Part shown: positions 40,475 to 50,324 of the stretch, piece after piece
Position numbering within the stretch: position 1 is the first letter of the stretch
How the letters are laid out: every line of letters begins with the position of its first letter
Source of the DNA: Mesorhizobium sp. SARCC-RB16n
GTDB lineage: Bacteria; Pseudomonadota; Alphaproteobacteria; Rhizobiales; Rhizobiaceae
DNA length: 64,000 bases
Direction: 5' to 3'
NCBI RefSeq assembly: GCF_008520305.1
Contig: NZ_ML703260.1
Span: forward strand, 99,281-163,280
Made by a program: the position numbers and the translations under genes
The notes under the pieces: model-generated
Seen by the model: the letters and a program-made list of their open reading frames with translations, nothing else
Told to the model about the DNA's origin: nothing
Database searches by the model: none

Positions 40475-40730
40475 GCTGAAGGGGGAATTGCGAGCGACAC
40501 GCCGCAATTGCCGAAATGGCAAAACATTGCTATCTACCCGGCCATGGAAGAGCTTTTTGGCGATCCGGCTTACAAGGGATTCGTGCTGCAGGACAGAAAA
40601 CGCCTGCCGTCGCGCTTCTCCGCGCGCGTGTCCGGCGCCCTGACCAGCCGACTTCGCTGATCCCTGACGGCCGGCCGCAGGCTTGCGGCATCAGCTCTTT
40701 TCCCATTCTCATATCGACGGATTTACGCAC

Positions 40731-42140
40731 ATGAGCGCACCGCGCACCCTCTACGACAAGATTTTCGACGATCATGTCGTCGACCGCCAGGACGACGGCA
40801 CGTGCCTGCTCTATATCGACCGCCACCTCGTCCATGAGGTGACCAGCCCGCAGGCCTTCGAAGGCCTGCGCATGAGCGGCCGAAAAGTCCGGCATCCTGA
40901 AAAGACGCTGGCCGTGGTCGATCACAATGTCTCGACTTCGCCCGAGCGCAAGTTCGGCATCAAGAACGAGGAAAGCCGCATCCAGGTCGAGGCGCTGGCC
41001 AAGAACGCCAGGGATTTCGGCGTCGAGTATTATTCCGAGAACGATATCCGCCAGGGCATCGTCCACATCATTGGCCCCGAGCAGGGCTTTACGCTGCCGG
41101 GCATGACCATCGTCTGCGGCGACAGCCACACCTCCACCCATGGCGCGTTCGGCGCGCTGGCACACGGCATCGGCACGTCCGAGGTCGAGCATGTGCTGGC
41201 CACGCAAACGCTGATCCAGCGCAAGGCCAAGAACATGCTGGTGCGCGTCGACGGCGTGCTGCCGGAAGGCGTCACCGCCAAGGACATCATCCTCGCCATC
41301 ATCGGCGAGATCGGCACGGCCGGCGGCACCGGCTATGTCATCGAATATGCCGGCGAGGCGATCCGTGCGCTGTCGATGGAAGGCCGCATGACGATCTGCA
41401 ACATGTCGATCGAGGGCGGCGCGCGCGCCGGCCTGATCGCTGCCGACGAGACCACCTTCGACTATGTCAAGGACAAGCCGCGCGCTCCGAAGGGCGCGGC
41501 CTGGGACGCTGCGCTCGAATACTGGAAGACGCTGCAGAGCGACGAAGGCGCGCATTTCGACAAGGTGATCGTGCTCGACGCGGCCAAGCTGCCGCCGATC
41601 GTGTCCTGGGGCTCATCGCCCGAGGACGTCGTCTCGGTGCAAGGCATCGTGCCGAACCCGGAGGACATCACCGACGAGAACAAGCGCACCTCCAAGCTGC
41701 GCGCGCTCGACTATATGGGCCTGACGCCGGGGACGAAGATCACCGACATCACGCTCGATCGCGTCTTCATCGGCTCCTGCACCAATGGCCGCATCGAAGA
41801 TCTGCGCGCCGTCGCCAAGGTAGTCGAAGGCAAGACAGTCAGCCCGCATGTCGATGCCATGATCGTGCCGGGCTCCGGCCTGGTCAAGGAACAGGCGGAA
41901 GCCGAGGGGCTGGACAAGATCTTCCTCGCCGCAGGTTTCGACTGGCGCGAGCCGGGCTGCTCGATGTGCCTGGCCATGAATGACGACCGGCTGAAGCCGC
42001 ACGAACGCTGTGCCTCGACCTCGAACCGCAATTTCGAGGGCCGGCAAGGTTTCAAGGGCCGCACCCATCTGGTGTCGCCGGCGATGGCGGCGGCGGCGGC
42101 GATTGCCGGTCACTTCGTCGACATCCGCGATTGGAAATAG
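40731..42140 (+). CDS. leuC: 3-isopropylmalate dehydratase large subunit
   Basis: The [4Fe-4S] subunit of isopropylmalate isomerase in leucine synthesis; 469 residues, normal. The cluster cysteines lie in [12 protein letters not shown] and [31 protein letters not shown] is the family signature. The ATG at 40731 gives [17 protein letters not shown]. The 256-bp upstream gap contains no gene I can support. leuD is not next to it: a minus-strand gene follows. Confidence 0.97.
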   Translation: MSAPRTLYDKIFDDHVVDRQDDGTCLLYIDRHLVHEVTSPQAFEGLRMSGRKVRHPEKTLAVVDHNVSTSPERKFGIKNEESRIQVEALAKNARDFGVEYYSENDIRQGIVHIIGPEQGFTLPGMTIVCGDSHTSTHGAFGALAHGIGTSEVEHVLATQTLIQRKAKNMLVRVDGVLPEGVTAKDIILAIIGEIGTAGGTGYVIEYAGEAIRALSMEGRMTICNMSIEGGARAGLIAADETTFDYVKDKPRAPKGAAWDAALEYWKTLQSDEGAHFDKVIVLDAAKLPPIVSWGSSPEDVVSVQGIVPNPEDITDENKRTSKLRALDYMGLTPGTKITDITLDRVFIGSCTNGRIEDLRAVAKVVEGKTVSPHVDAMIVPGSGLVKEQAEAEGLDKIFLAAGFDWREPGCSMCLAMNDDRLKPHERCASTSNRNFEGRQGFKGRTHLVSPAMAAAAAIAGHFVDIRDWK

Positions 42141-42148
42141 ACAAGCTG

Positions 42149-42180
42149 GCCTGACCCGAGCCTTGGCGCTCGGGTCAGGC
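42149..42180. terminator. 13-bp stem-loop between leuC and the convergent gene
   Basis: GCCTGACCCGAGC (42149-42161) pairs perfectly with GCTCGGGTCAGGC (42168-42180) around a 6-base loop. It starts 9 bp after leuC and contains the stop codon of the convergent gene. There is no strong U-run, but the stem strength and position favour bidirectional termination. Confidence 0.6.
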
Positions 42181-42492
42181 CTTGCCGTCGCGCCGGATGA
42201 GTTCGTGGAATTCCTCCCGGCGTCCAGGCTCGTCGGCCGCGACCACGAGCGCTAGCTGCTGCTCTTCGAAGAGCTTGAACCACTCGTCCCATTCGACAAG
42301 CTCATAGCCGCCGGCATTGATAGGCCGTTCCGGCTGGTCCTGGTCCTGATAGGCGTTCTGGCCGAAGACCAGCCTCAGCATGGGCTGCGTCCCAGCTTCG
42401 GGCGATATGTCGACGATCGCCGGAAAGCCGGCGCGCGCCGCAGCCCACGAACGGATTGCATCGTGATCGGTCAATGTGATCATGTCGGCCAT
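42175..42492 (-). CDS. Small acidic protein of unknown function
   Basis: A 105-residue cytosolic protein (MADMITLTDHDAIRSWAAAR). It contains a region PMLRLVFGQNAYQDQDQPER and an amphipathic C-terminal helix (WDEWFKLFEEQQLALVV). I recall similar small proteins next to leuC in Rhizobiales but cannot name a family. It is convergent with leuC, and its stop codon sits inside the shared terminator stem. Confidence 0.7.
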   Translation of the reverse strand: MADMITLTDHDAIRSWAAARAGFPAIVDISPEAGTQPMLRLVFGQNAYQDQDQPERPINAGGYELVEWDEWFKLFEEQQLALVVAADEPGRREEFHELIRRDGKA

Positions 42493-42642
42493 GGCCTGCT
42501 CCTGATTTTGAATTCAGGAACGCTGCCGACAGGACCGGGTTCCCCTGCAGCATACCGCGCCAACACCGCCCGGCTTAACGGCTTGTTTGGTGTTGCCCCC
42601 TAAGGTTTTCCGCAACGTCAAGCGAGGGGAAGTCACGGACCT

Positions 42643-43839
42643 TTGGACACTGGCCTGTTGATAGCGTTGCTCAATCCGACGATCGCGCTGGCGCTCGGCG
42701 CGGCGTTCCTCGTGCTGTGGTTCTATCAGCGCCATCGTCCCTATCTGGCGGTGCTGGCGCTGAGCTACTGCGTCTCGGCGCCCGGGTTCCTGTTCCAGTA
42801 TTTCACCTTGCCCATCGGCGTGGCGCTGAGCAAGCTGATGTCGAACATCTGCTTCACCATCGCAGCCTGCTGCCTGTCCGGCGCCATCATCGCCCGCTAT
42901 GGCAGGAAGGTGCCCGGTGTGGGAATCGCGGTGCTGGCGGGTGGCGGCCTTGCGGCCTTCGCGTGGTTTCTGTTCGTCACACCGGATCTCACCTGGCGCA
43001 TCCTGGCCATGAATTTCGGCTTCGGCGGCGTCAGCCTGCTCGTCGCCGCCGAACTGCGCCCGGTGCGCAACAATGGCCCGACAGAAATGATCCTGTTCGT
43101 GCTGGCGCTGCTGTCCAGCGTCAACTTCTTCGTGCGCACCCTGGTGGTGGTCATCGCGCACGGGCCCTTCGCCAGCTATGACGGCTTCTACGGCTCGTCC
43201 TACTGGACGACGGCGCTGTTGTCGCATGCGCTGCTGTCGCTGCTGATAGCGCTTTGCCTCTTCACCGCCGCCGCGCTCGACGTGATGAAGGCGCTGAAGA
43301 CGGAAACCTATACGGACCCGCTTTCGGGGCTGCTCAACCGCCGAGGTTTCGAGGAGCGCGCCGCCATGTTGCTGCAGCGTTGCGCCATGGCCAAATTCCC
43401 GGTCGCGCTGGTGCTGGCCGACCTCGACCATTTCAAGGCCCTCAACGACGTGCACGGGCACGCGGCCGGCGACCGGGTGATCGCGGACTTCGCCGCCAAG
43501 CTGCGCTCGGCCACGGGAGCACGAGGTGCCGCCGGACGCATCGGCGGCGAGGAATTCGCCGTGCTCCTGCCGCTGACCGATCTCGCCGCCGCGCGGCTGT
43601 TCGCCGAGGCGGTGCGCACACTCTATTCGGCCGGCGGCGTCGATGGGCTTCCCGCCGGCACGAAGGTCACCGCCAGCTTCGGCGTGGCGGCCCGCAGCGG
43701 CGAAGAGACGCTGGAACCCTTGATGCGCCGGGCCGACGAGGCGCTCTACAAGGCCAAGAAAAATGGCCGCGACAGCGTGCGCCTCTCCTACGAACGGCCG
43801 GAGACGATATTCATACCGGAGCCGCTCAAGGCTGGTTGA
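42643..43839 (+). CDS. Membrane diguanylate cyclase (GGDEF), first of a tandem pair
   Basis: A 398-residue protein with about six membrane helices (residues 1-210) and a C-terminal GGDEF domain. The active loop is GRIGGEEFAVLL, with the metal site LADLDHFKALND. The catalytic motif is intact (GGEEF), so c-di-GMP synthesis is likely. No RxxD inhibitory site precedes it. Start is TTG at 42643, supported by GAGGGGAAG upstream. A similar gene follows 76 bp downstream. Confidence 0.9.
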   Translation: MDTGLLIALLNPTIALALGAAFLVLWFYQRHRPYLAVLALSYCVSAPGFLFQYFTLPIGVALSKLMSNICFTIAACCLSGAIIARYGRKVPGVGIAVLAGGGLAAFAWFLFVTPDLTWRILAMNFGFGGVSLLVAAELRPVRNNGPTEMILFVLALLSSVNFFVRTLVVVIAHGPFASYDGFYGSSYWTTALLSHALLSLLIALCLFTAAALDVMKALKTETYTDPLSGLLNRRGFEERAAMLLQRCAMAKFPVALVLADLDHFKALNDVHGHAAGDRVIADFAAKLRSATGARGAAGRIGGEEFAVLLPLTDLAAARLFAEAVRTLYSAGGVDGLPAGTKVTASFGVAARSGEETLEPLMRRADEALYKAKKNGRDSVRLSYERPETIFIPEPLKAG

Positions 43840-43915
43840 CAGCTGGCATCCGCGCCTGGCGTTAACGTCTTTTTCGCCCGTCGATGTTTAGCTGCCGGCA
43901 GGGGTTCGAGGATCT

Positions 43916-45133
43916 ATGAGCGGCGCCAACTTCATCCTGTTGATCAACCTGTCGGTCGCCGGCCTGCTGGCGGCATCCTTCATGGCGGTCTCGTTCCACG
44001 ATGCCGGCCGCGCTCCGGCGCGCTGGCTGGCGTCAGGCTATGTCCTGGGCATGGCTTACTTTGCGATCGAATTCAGCATCCCCGCCTTCAGCGACGCGCG
44101 GCTTCCGGTGGTTGCCGCCTTCGCCGTTTTCCTTGGCGCCACCATCACCTTCAACGGCGGGCTTGCGCGAAAATATGGCGTGGTGCCGCCATGGACGCCG
44201 ATGCTGTTCTTCCTGGCGGCCGCCACCATCGCGGTCTATTTCGTGCAGGATCTGCCGCGCCAGTCGCTCACCCGCATGATGGCCTACCAGCTTCCCTACG
44301 CAGCCATGCAGTTCGTCGGCCTAGGCATCGTCTGGTCGTCGCGGCAAAGCCGTGGCCGGCTCGATCTGATCCTGATGGCGGTGCTTGCGGCCAGCGGCCT
44401 GCAGTTTGCCTCAAAGCCGTTCATCGCGCATGCGCTCGGCGGCTGGGGCGCCAATCCGCAGGCCTATCTGCAAAGCAGCTACGCACTGGTGTCGCAGTCG
44501 CTCGGCACCGTCTTCGGGCTGGCGCTGGCGCTGCTGATTCTGGCCATCCTGGTCCGCGACGTGCTTGCCGAAGTGACATCGAAGTCGGAGATGGACACGC
44601 TGTCGGGCCTGCTCAACCGTGGCGGCTTCACGCGCCAAGCGGAGCTGGCGGTGCACGACGCCACGCGTTTGGGCATGCCGGTGGCAATGGTCATTGCCGA
44701 TCTCGATCATTTCAAGACCATCAATGACAGTTTCGGCCATGCCTCCGGCGATCGGGTGATCGAGACCTTCGCCGGCCTGCTGCGAGAAGCGGCCGAGAGC
44801 CATCACGTGGTTGGCCGCATCGGTGGCGAGGAGTTCGCCGTTATCCTGTCAGGCACCAATCTTGCAACCGCCCGGCTGTACGCGGAAGGCACCCGCCACG
44901 CATTCGGCGCGTTGCCCATCAGCGGGCTCCCAGCTGAGAGCCGCTGCACGTCGAGCTTCGGCGTTGCCGAGCTTCACATAAGCGAGGGCTTCTCCGACCT
45001 GATGCGGCGTGCGGATGAAGCGCTCTATTTGGCAAAGAATGCCGGGCGCGACTGCGTGCGTGTCTCCACCGGACCAGCCGATGGCTTGGCCGTGGTAAAA
45101 ATCGGCCAGGCCCGTATCAGCGGCAGGGGCTGA
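43916..45133 (+). CDS. Membrane diguanylate cyclase (GGDEF), second of a tandem pair
   Basis: A 405-residue protein of the same layout: about six membrane helices, then a GGDEF domain with IADLDHFKTIND and GRIGGEEFAVIL. No RxxD I-site is seen. Its GGDEF domain is close in order and motifs to the upstream protein, but the membrane parts have diverged, consistent with an old tandem duplication. Its end overlaps the convergent secreted gene by 17 bases. Confidence 0.9.
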   Translation: MSGANFILLINLSVAGLLAASFMAVSFHDAGRAPARWLASGYVLGMAYFAIEFSIPAFSDARLPVVAAFAVFLGATITFNGGLARKYGVVPPWTPMLFFLAAATIAVYFVQDLPRQSLTRMMAYQLPYAAMQFVGLGIVWSSRQSRGRLDLILMAVLAASGLQFASKPFIAHALGGWGANPQAYLQSSYALVSQSLGTVFGLALALLILAILVRDVLAEVTSKSEMDTLSGLLNRGGFTRQAELAVHDATRLGMPVAMVIADLDHFKTINDSFGHASGDRVIETFAGLLREAAESHHVVGRIGGEEFAVILSGTNLATARLYAEGTRHAFGALPISGLPAESRCTSSFGVAELHISEGFSDLMRRADEALYLAKNAGRDCVRVSTGPADGLAVVKIGQARISGRG

Positions 45134-45491
45134 GCTCCGGCATCTCGCCGTCGGAAAGGCCGTACATATAGGAGCGGCCCTTGACGAACACGGGCGGGCG
45201 ATAGCAGCCGCCGTCGCCCGATATGTCGTCGGATTCGTTCTGGTAGATCACCTTCGGCTGGCCGGCGCTGGTGTAGTCGGACAGTTGCCTAGCCAGCTTG
45301 CCTTCGCCGACGATGATGCGCTTGTAGCCGGCGGCGCTGTCGATGACGAGATTGCCGAACGAATCGGCGTAGATGCGGTCATGATGGCGCAAGCCGGCCT
45401 CGGCCGGCGCGGCCACCGCAACGGCAAGTGCTGCCAGCGTGACCGCGAGGCATGCCTGTACTGATTTGGCCCGCACTGACTTGGAATGCAT
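45117..45491 (-). CDS. Secreted protein of unknown function
   Basis: A 124-residue protein with a signal peptide (cleavage near PAEAG, residue 32). The mature part includes HHDRIYADSFGNLVIDSAAG and two cysteines (GGCYRPP, LSPC) that could form a disulfide. No family recognised. It lies downstream of a possible CtrA box at 45550 and overlaps the second GGDEF gene at the 3' end. Confidence 0.7.
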   Translation of the reverse strand: MHSKSVRAKSVQACLAVTLAALAVAVAAPAEAGLRHHDRIYADSFGNLVIDSAAGYKRIIVGEGKLARQLSDYTSAGQPKVIYQNESDDISGDGGCYRPPVFVKGRSYMYGLSDGEMPELSPCR

Positions 45492-45549
45492 GTCGCTCTC
45501 CCTTTATCGGCGCGAGAGAGATCGCGCCCGATCTGGTCCGAATCGGAAA

Positions 45550-45566
45550 TTAACCCTTTCTTAACC
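45550..45566. promoter_or_regulatory. CtrA-type box TTAA-N7-TTAACC
   Basis: TTAA CCCTTTC TTAACC occurs at 45550-45566, with a further TTAA at 45571. This fits the CtrA consensus TTAA-N7-TTAA. It is 59 bp upstream of the minus-strand secreted gene and 169 bp before the MliC-like gene. Assignment rests on motif alone. Confidence 0.45.
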
Positions 45567-45734
45567 TTTGTTAAGGGGTGGAGCGGCTCGATGGCCGTTT
45601 CTTAATGAACATAGTTAATTTTTGGGGTTCGCCCCGATGTCCCCGAACCGGTCGACATGGCGGGCCGAATCCGGGTCAACTTGATCTTGGCGCGCCGCGT
45701 GGCTAGCGTGCCCGGGGCATGAGGGGGGCAGCAC

Positions 45735-46157
45735 ATGATGTTTGGCCGAACGGTTCGGGTGTCGTTCGTTATTCCGCTGCTTCTTGCCGCCGGTGCCTGC
45801 GTGCCGGACGGCGCGCCCAAGGCAGCGAGCGCGGTGACACCCGTGGTGGCGCCTGCCGCTCCCGCCCAGCAACATCCCGCGCCACCGGCGACCAAGATCA
45901 TCACCGACCTCACCGCGCCACGCATCACCACAGGCAGCGCCACCTATAGATGCGGCAATGGCGGCACGATCACCATCCAAAATCTCGGCACGTCGCTGCG
46001 CGTGGTCGGGCAGGAAGGTGCCACCGAGGAGTTCGCGGCGTCGCCGGCCAACCAGAGCAGCCGCTACCAGGCGGTGACGCATGACGCAATCGTGATCGAC
46101 GGACGCGAAGCACTGGTGATGAAGAAAGGGTCGACGCCGCAGACCTGCACCCACTGA
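45735..46157 (+). CDS. Lipoprotein with MliC-like (lysozyme inhibitor) domain
   Basis: A 140-residue protein. A lipobox-like LLLAAGAC places an acylated Cys near residue 22. A Pro/Ala tether follows. The C-terminal domain has the MliC arrangement: YRCGNGGTITIQNLG, an RYQAV strand, a Gly-Arg-Glu-Ala turn and a terminal Cys (PQTCTH) that can pair with the first. Inhibition of host or rival lysozymes is inferred from the family. The match is moderate. Confidence 0.65.
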   Translation: MMFGRTVRVSFVIPLLLAAGACVPDGAPKAASAVTPVVAPAAPAQQHPAPPATKIITDLTAPRITTGSATYRCGNGGTITIQNLGTSLRVVGQEGATEEFAASPANQSSRYQAVTHDAIVIDGREALVMKKGSTPQTCTH

Positions 46158-46264
46158 CGCAAATCCTGACACGGCAGCGCCCTGGGCCAGACATGCTGCA
46201 CTGCAGCGATATCGAGCCGGCTTCGGGCGTTCAGCCGCTAATCGATTGAAGCCGCATCTGGCCT

Positions 46265-46335
46265 TTTAGTCAGACTAAATTACGTTTTCGAAACGGTTTT
46301 CTGGCTTTGACGCGGTGCAAAAAGAGCATTAGAAA
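46265..46335 (+). promoter_or_regulatory. sdhC promoter with upstream dyad
   Basis: TTGACG (46307-46312), a 17-bp spacer and TAGAAA (46330-46335) form a plausible sigma-70 promoter 78 bp before sdhC. Upstream, TTTAGTC-A-GACTAAA (46265-46279) is a perfect 7-1-7 dyad whose position suits an activator or iron-responsive regulator. The regulator is unknown. Confidence 0.5.
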
Positions 46336-46413
46336 CCGGCTGTCCGAAGTCGCAACCGGAAGCGGCAATGCCGCATTTCCACCTGAGGCGGGAGACGCCG
46401 AACTGGGGGAGCC

Positions 46414-46830
46414 ATGAGCAAATCACCAGCCACCCAAGCCAGACGCGAACGGCCGCTTTCGCCGCACCTGATGGTCTACCGGCCGCCGATCACCATGACG
46501 ATGTCGATCATCCATCGCATCACCGGGGGCGCGCTCTATTTCGGCACGCTGCTGGTCGCCGTCTGGCTGATGGCGGCGGCGAGTTCGCAAGGTGCTTTCG
46601 ACTGGGTGAACTGGGCCTTCGGCACCTGGCTCGGCCGGCTCATCCTGTTCGGCTACACTTGGGCGCTGATGCATCACATGCTGGGCGGTGTCCGCCATCT
46701 GATCTGGGATACGGGCGCCGGCCTTGAAAAACACACGGCCTCGAAGATCGCCTGGGCGACGCTTGCCGGCTCGGTCCTGCTCACACTCTTGATCTGGATC
46801 GCTGGCTATATGGCGCGAGGAGCTTTGTGA
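46414..46830 (+). CDS. sdhC: Succinate dehydrogenase cytochrome b556 subunit
   Basis: A membrane anchor of complex II, 138 residues with three helices. The family motif RPLSPHLMVYRPPITMTMSI and the heme-ligand region HHMLGGVRHLIWD are clear. It leads the sdh operon. Its stop overlaps the sdhD start as TGATG. Confidence 0.96.
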   Translation: MSKSPATQARRERPLSPHLMVYRPPITMTMSIIHRITGGALYFGTLLVAVWLMAAASSQGAFDWVNWAFGTWLGRLILFGYTWALMHHMLGGVRHLIWDTGAGLEKHTASKIAWATLAGSVLLTLLIWIAGYMARGAL

Positions 46831-47225
46831 TGAGTGCGAAAAATACGGACATGCGTACCCCGCTCGCCAGGGTGCGCGGCCTGGGCTCGGCCCGCGAAGG
46901 CACCGGACATTTCTGGCGCCAGCGGCTGACGGCGATCGCCAACATCCCGCTCATCCTGTTTTTCACCGGATTCCTGATCGCGCTCAATGGCGCCGGCTAT
47001 GCGCAGGTGCGGGCAGCGCTCGCCAACCCGTTCGTGTCATTGGTGATGGCCCTGGTGCTCATCTCGCCGCTCTATCATATGCGGCTCGGCATGCAGGCGA
47101 TCATCGAGGACTATGTGCATGGCGAAGGCATGAAGCTGGCGCTGATCGCCCTCAACACATTCTTCACCATAGCGGTCGGCGTCGCTTCGCTCTTCGCCCT
47201 GCTGAAACTGGCATTCGGAGGCTGA
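46830..47225 (+). CDS. sdhD: Succinate dehydrogenase membrane anchor subunit
   Basis: The second membrane anchor of complex II: 131 residues, three helices. The N-terminal [20 protein letters not shown] is typical of alphaproteobacterial SdhD, and the heme/quinone region [18 protein letters not shown] is conserved. The ATG at 46830 overlaps sdhC, so a GTG one codon upstream is not needed. sdhA starts 4 bp later. Confidence 0.95.
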   Translation: MSAKNTDMRTPLARVRGLGSAREGTGHFWRQRLTAIANIPLILFFTGFLIALNGAGYAQVRAALANPFVSLVMALVLISPLYHMRLGMQAIIEDYVHGEGMKLALIALNTFFTIAVGVASLFALLKLAFGG

Positions 47226-47229
47226 AGTC

Positions 47230-49065
47230 TTGGCCCAGGACACGAAATCAGCCAACGCGGCAGGCTACACCTTTGTCGACCACAAGTTCGACGTGGTCAT
47301 CGTCGGCGCCGGGGGCGCGGGCCTGCGCGCCACGCTCGGCATGGCCGAGCAGGGGCTGCGCACCGCCTGCATCACCAAAGTGTTCCCGACGCGCTCGCAT
47401 ACGGTGGCCGCGCAAGGCGGCATCGCCGCCTCGTTGTCCAATATGGGTCCGGATTCCTGGCAGTGGCACATGTACGACACCGTCAAGGGGTCGGACTGGC
47501 TGGGCGATGTCGATGCCATGGAATACATGGTGCGCGAGGCACCGGCGGCGGTCTACGAACTCGAACATTACGGCGTGCCGTTCTCGCGCACCGAAGAGGG
47601 CAAGATCTACCAGCGGCCGTTCGGCGGCCACATGATGAACTATGGCGACGGCCCGCCCGTACAGCGCACCTGCGCCGCGGCCGACCGCACCGGCCACGCC
47701 ATCCTGCACACGCTCTACGGCCAGTCGCTGAAGAACAATGCGCAGTTCTTCATCGAGTATTTCGCGCTCGACCTGATCATGGAGCCGGACGGCACCTGCA
47801 CCGGCGTCGTGGCGTGGAATCTCGACGACGGCACCATCCACCGCTTCTCGGCCAAGATGGTGGTGTTGGCGACCGGCGGTTATGGGCGCGCCTATTTCTC
47901 CGCCACCTCGGCGCACACCTGCACCGGCGACGGCGGCGGCATGGCCGCGCGGGCCGGGCTTCCGCTGCAGGACATGGAGTTCGTGCAGTTCCATCCGACG
48001 GGCATTTACGGCGCCGGCTGCCTGATCACGGAGGGCGCGCGCGGCGAAGGCGGCTATCTCGTCAACTCCGAGGGCGAGCGCTTCATGGAGCGCTACGCGC
48101 CGTCGGCCAAGGACCTCGCCTCGCGCGACGTCGTCTCGCGCTGCATGACGCTGGAAATCCGCGAGGGCCGCGGCGTCGGCAAGAACAAGGACCACATCTT
48201 CCTGCACCTCGATCATCTCGATCCGGCGGTCCTGCACGAAAGGCTTCCGGGCATTTCGGAGTCGGCAAAAATCTTCGCCGGCGTCGATCTGACCAAGGAG
48301 CCGATTCCGGTGCTGCCGACGGTGCACTACAATATGGGCGGCGTGCCGACCAATTACTGGGGCGAGGTGCTCAACCCGACCGCCGAAAATCCCGACCGGG
48401 TCTCCCCCGGCCTGATGGCGGTCGGCGAGGCGGGATGCGCTTCCGTGCACGGCGCCAACCGGCTGGGCTCGAACTCGCTGATCGATCTGGTGGTGTTCGG
48501 CCGCGCCGCGGCGATTCGCGCCGGCCAGGTCATCGACCGCAAGGCAGCGATCCGGTCGCCCAGCCAGGCTTCGGTCGACAAGATCATGGACCGCTTCGAC
48601 CGGCTGCGCCACGCCAACGGTTCGACGCCGACGGCGGTTCTGCGCGAAAAGATGCAGAAGGCGATGCAGGAGGACGCGGCGGTGTTCCGTACGCAGGAAT
48701 CGCTCGAAAACGGCTGCAAGCGCATTTCGGAAATCTGGACCGAGCTCAAGGACATAAAGGTGTTCGACCGCTCGATGATCTGGAACTCGGACCTGGTCGA
48801 GACGCTGGAGCTGGAAAACCTGATGGCCAACGCCATCACCACCGTGTATGGCGCCGAGGCGCGCAAGGAGAGCCGTGGCGCGCATGCGCGGGAAGATTTC
48901 TCCGCCCGCGACGACGCCAAATGGCGCAAGCATACGCTGGCCCATCTCGACGACGACGGCAAGGTGACGCTGACCTACCGGCCGGTGCACACCGAACCGC
49001 TGGTGGCCGAAAAGGACGGCGGCATCAGTCTCGCCAAGATCGCGCCGAAGGCCAGGGTGTACTGA
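47230..49065 (+). CDS. sdhA: Succinate dehydrogenase flavoprotein subunit
   Basis: Oxidises succinate to fumarate with covalent FAD; 611 residues. FAD motif GAGGAGLRA, His-flavin attachment [11 protein letters not shown] (His57), and the active-site [20 protein letters not shown] (split) are present. It starts at TTG 47230, only 4 bp after sdhD. A DUF3052-like gene separates it from sdhB, which is not the usual order. Confidence 0.98.
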   Translation: MAQDTKSANAAGYTFVDHKFDVVIVGAGGAGLRATLGMAEQGLRTACITKVFPTRSHTVAAQGGIAASLSNMGPDSWQWHMYDTVKGSDWLGDVDAMEYMVREAPAAVYELEHYGVPFSRTEEGKIYQRPFGGHMMNYGDGPPVQRTCAAADRTGHAILHTLYGQSLKNNAQFFIEYFALDLIMEPDGTCTGVVAWNLDDGTIHRFSAKMVVLATGGYGRAYFSATSAHTCTGDGGGMAARAGLPLQDMEFVQFHPTGIYGAGCLITEGARGEGGYLVNSEGERFMERYAPSAKDLASRDVVSRCMTLEIREGRGVGKNKDHIFLHLDHLDPAVLHERLPGISESAKIFAGVDLTKEPIPVLPTVHYNMGGVPTNYWGEVLNPTAENPDRVSPGLMAVGEAGCASVHGANRLGSNSLIDLVVFGRAAAIRAGQVIDRKAAIRSPSQASVDKIMDRFDRLRHANGSTPTAVLREKMQKAMQEDAAVFRTQESLENGCKRISEIWTELKDIKVFDRSMIWNSDLVETLELENLMANAITTVYGAEARKESRGAHAREDFSARDDAKWRKHTLAHLDDDGKVTLTYRPVHTEPLVAEKDGGISLAKIAPKARVY

Positions 49066-49067
49066 CG

Positions 49068-49502
49068 ATGGTGACGGCGGCGGGATATTCCGGTACGCCC
49101 CTTCCGGCCAAGCTCGGCCTGAAGGACGGCATGGTTGCCGCCTTCATCGCGCTGCCAACGGAACTCGAAAGCCTCGCCGAGGCCGTCGATTTTGCCGAGG
49201 TCGACCGGCTGGCCGAATGGTCGAGCATTTCGGGAGCGACCCTGAAATACGACGCCGTCCACGCTTTCACCAGACAGCGCGCCGAGATCGAGGATCGCCT
49301 CGGTGCCGTCGAAGCGGCGATCAAGCGCGACGGCATGGTCTGGGTGTCCTGGCCGAAGAAGGCCTCGAAAGTGGCCACCGACGTCACCGAGGGCGTTGTC
49401 CGGGCTGAAGCGCTCAAGCTCGATCTTGTCGACGTCAAGGTCGCCGCCGTGAATGAAATCTGGTCCGGGCTGAAGCTCGTCATCCGAAAGGACCTGAGGT
49501 AA
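49068..49502 (+). CDS. DUF3052-like protein inside the sdh operon
   Basis: A 144-residue cytosolic protein starting [21 protein letters not shown], with a later [19 protein letters not shown], the layout of the DUF3052 family. It begins 2 bp after the sdhA stop, and its TAA overlaps the sdhB ATG (TAATG), so it is fully coupled to complex II expression. Its function is unknown. The coding frame is real: codon use is normal, and start and stop fit neighbours exactly. Confidence 0.85.
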   Translation: MVTAAGYSGTPLPAKLGLKDGMVAAFIALPTELESLAEAVDFAEVDRLAEWSSISGATLKYDAVHAFTRQRAEIEDRLGAVEAAIKRDGMVWVSWPKKASKVATDVTEGVVRAEALKLDLVDVKVAAVNEIWSGLKLVIRKDLR

Positions 49503-50281
49503 TGGTCGAACTCACGCTCCCCAAGAACTCGAAGGTCCAGCAGGGCAAGACCTGGCCGAAGCCGGAGGGTGCCACCAATCTGCGGGAGTATCGCATCTAT
49601 CGCTGGTCGCCCGACGATGACGAAAATCCGCGCATGGACACCTATTTCGTCGATATGGACGATTGCGGGCCGATGGTGCTCGACGCGCTGCTTTGGATCA
49701 AGAACAAGATCGACCCGACGCTGACGCTGCGCCGCTCCTGTCGCGAGGGCATTTGCGGCTCCTGCGCCATGAACATCGACGGTTCGAACACGCTCGCCTG
49801 CACCAAGGGCTGCGACGACGTTTCAGGCGCGGTCAAGATCTATCCGCTGCCGCATATGCCCGTGATCAAGGACCTGGTGCCCGATCTTACCAATTTCTAC
49901 GCCCAGCACGCCTCGATCGAGCCGTGGCTGAAGACGGTGTCGCCAACGCCGGCCAAGGAATGGCTGCAGAGCCATGAGGACCGCGAAAAGCTCGACGGGC
50001 TCTATGAATGCATCCTGTGCGCCTGCTGCTCCGCCTCGTGCCCGAGCTACTGGTGGAACGGCGACCGCTATCTCGGCCCGGCGACGCTGCTGCAGGCCTA
50101 TCGCTGGCTGATCGACAGCCGTGACGAGGCCAAGGGCGAACGGCTCGACAATCTCGAAGACCCGTTCCGGCTCTATCGCTGCCACACCATCATGAACTGC
50201 GCGCAGACCTGCCCCAAGGGGCTGAATCCCGCCAAGGCGATCGCCGAGATCAAAAAGATGATGGTGGAGCGGCGCGTCTGA
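49502..50281 (+). CDS. sdhB: Succinate dehydrogenase iron-sulfur subunit
   Basis: The electron-transfer subunit of complex II; 259 residues. Three clusters are indicated: [2Fe-2S] [16 protein letters not shown], [4Fe-4S] [16 protein letters not shown] and [3Fe-4S] [17 protein letters not shown]. It is the last gene of sdhCDA-DUF3052-sdhB. A degenerate copy of its 3' coding end lies about 80 bp downstream. Confidence 0.98.
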   Translation: MVELTLPKNSKVQQGKTWPKPEGATNLREYRIYRWSPDDDENPRMDTYFVDMDDCGPMVLDALLWIKNKIDPTLTLRRSCREGICGSCAMNIDGSNTLACTKGCDDVSGAVKIYPLPHMPVIKDLVPDLTNFYAQHASIEPWLKTVSPTPAKEWLQSHEDREKLDGLYECILCACCSASCPSYWWNGDRYLGPATLLQAYRWLIDSRDEAKGERLDNLEDPFRLYRCHTIMNCAQTCPKGLNPAKAIAEIKKMMVERRV

Positions 50282-50324
50282 CGGCGATCGGTTTTCTCTT
50301 TTGTGCGCCTCCGGCGACACGGCT

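Noticed and set aside
40544-40660. 38-codon frame upstream of leuC as a leader peptide or small gene
   Set aside because: It has no Leu-codon run, no terminator/antiterminator pair and only a weak ribosome site; it could be chance. The 256-bp gap otherwise shows nothing I can support.
47463-49502. 679-residue frame overlapping sdhA
   Set aside because: Only its last 145 codons are real (the DUF3052-like gene from 49068); the rest is out of frame within sdhA.
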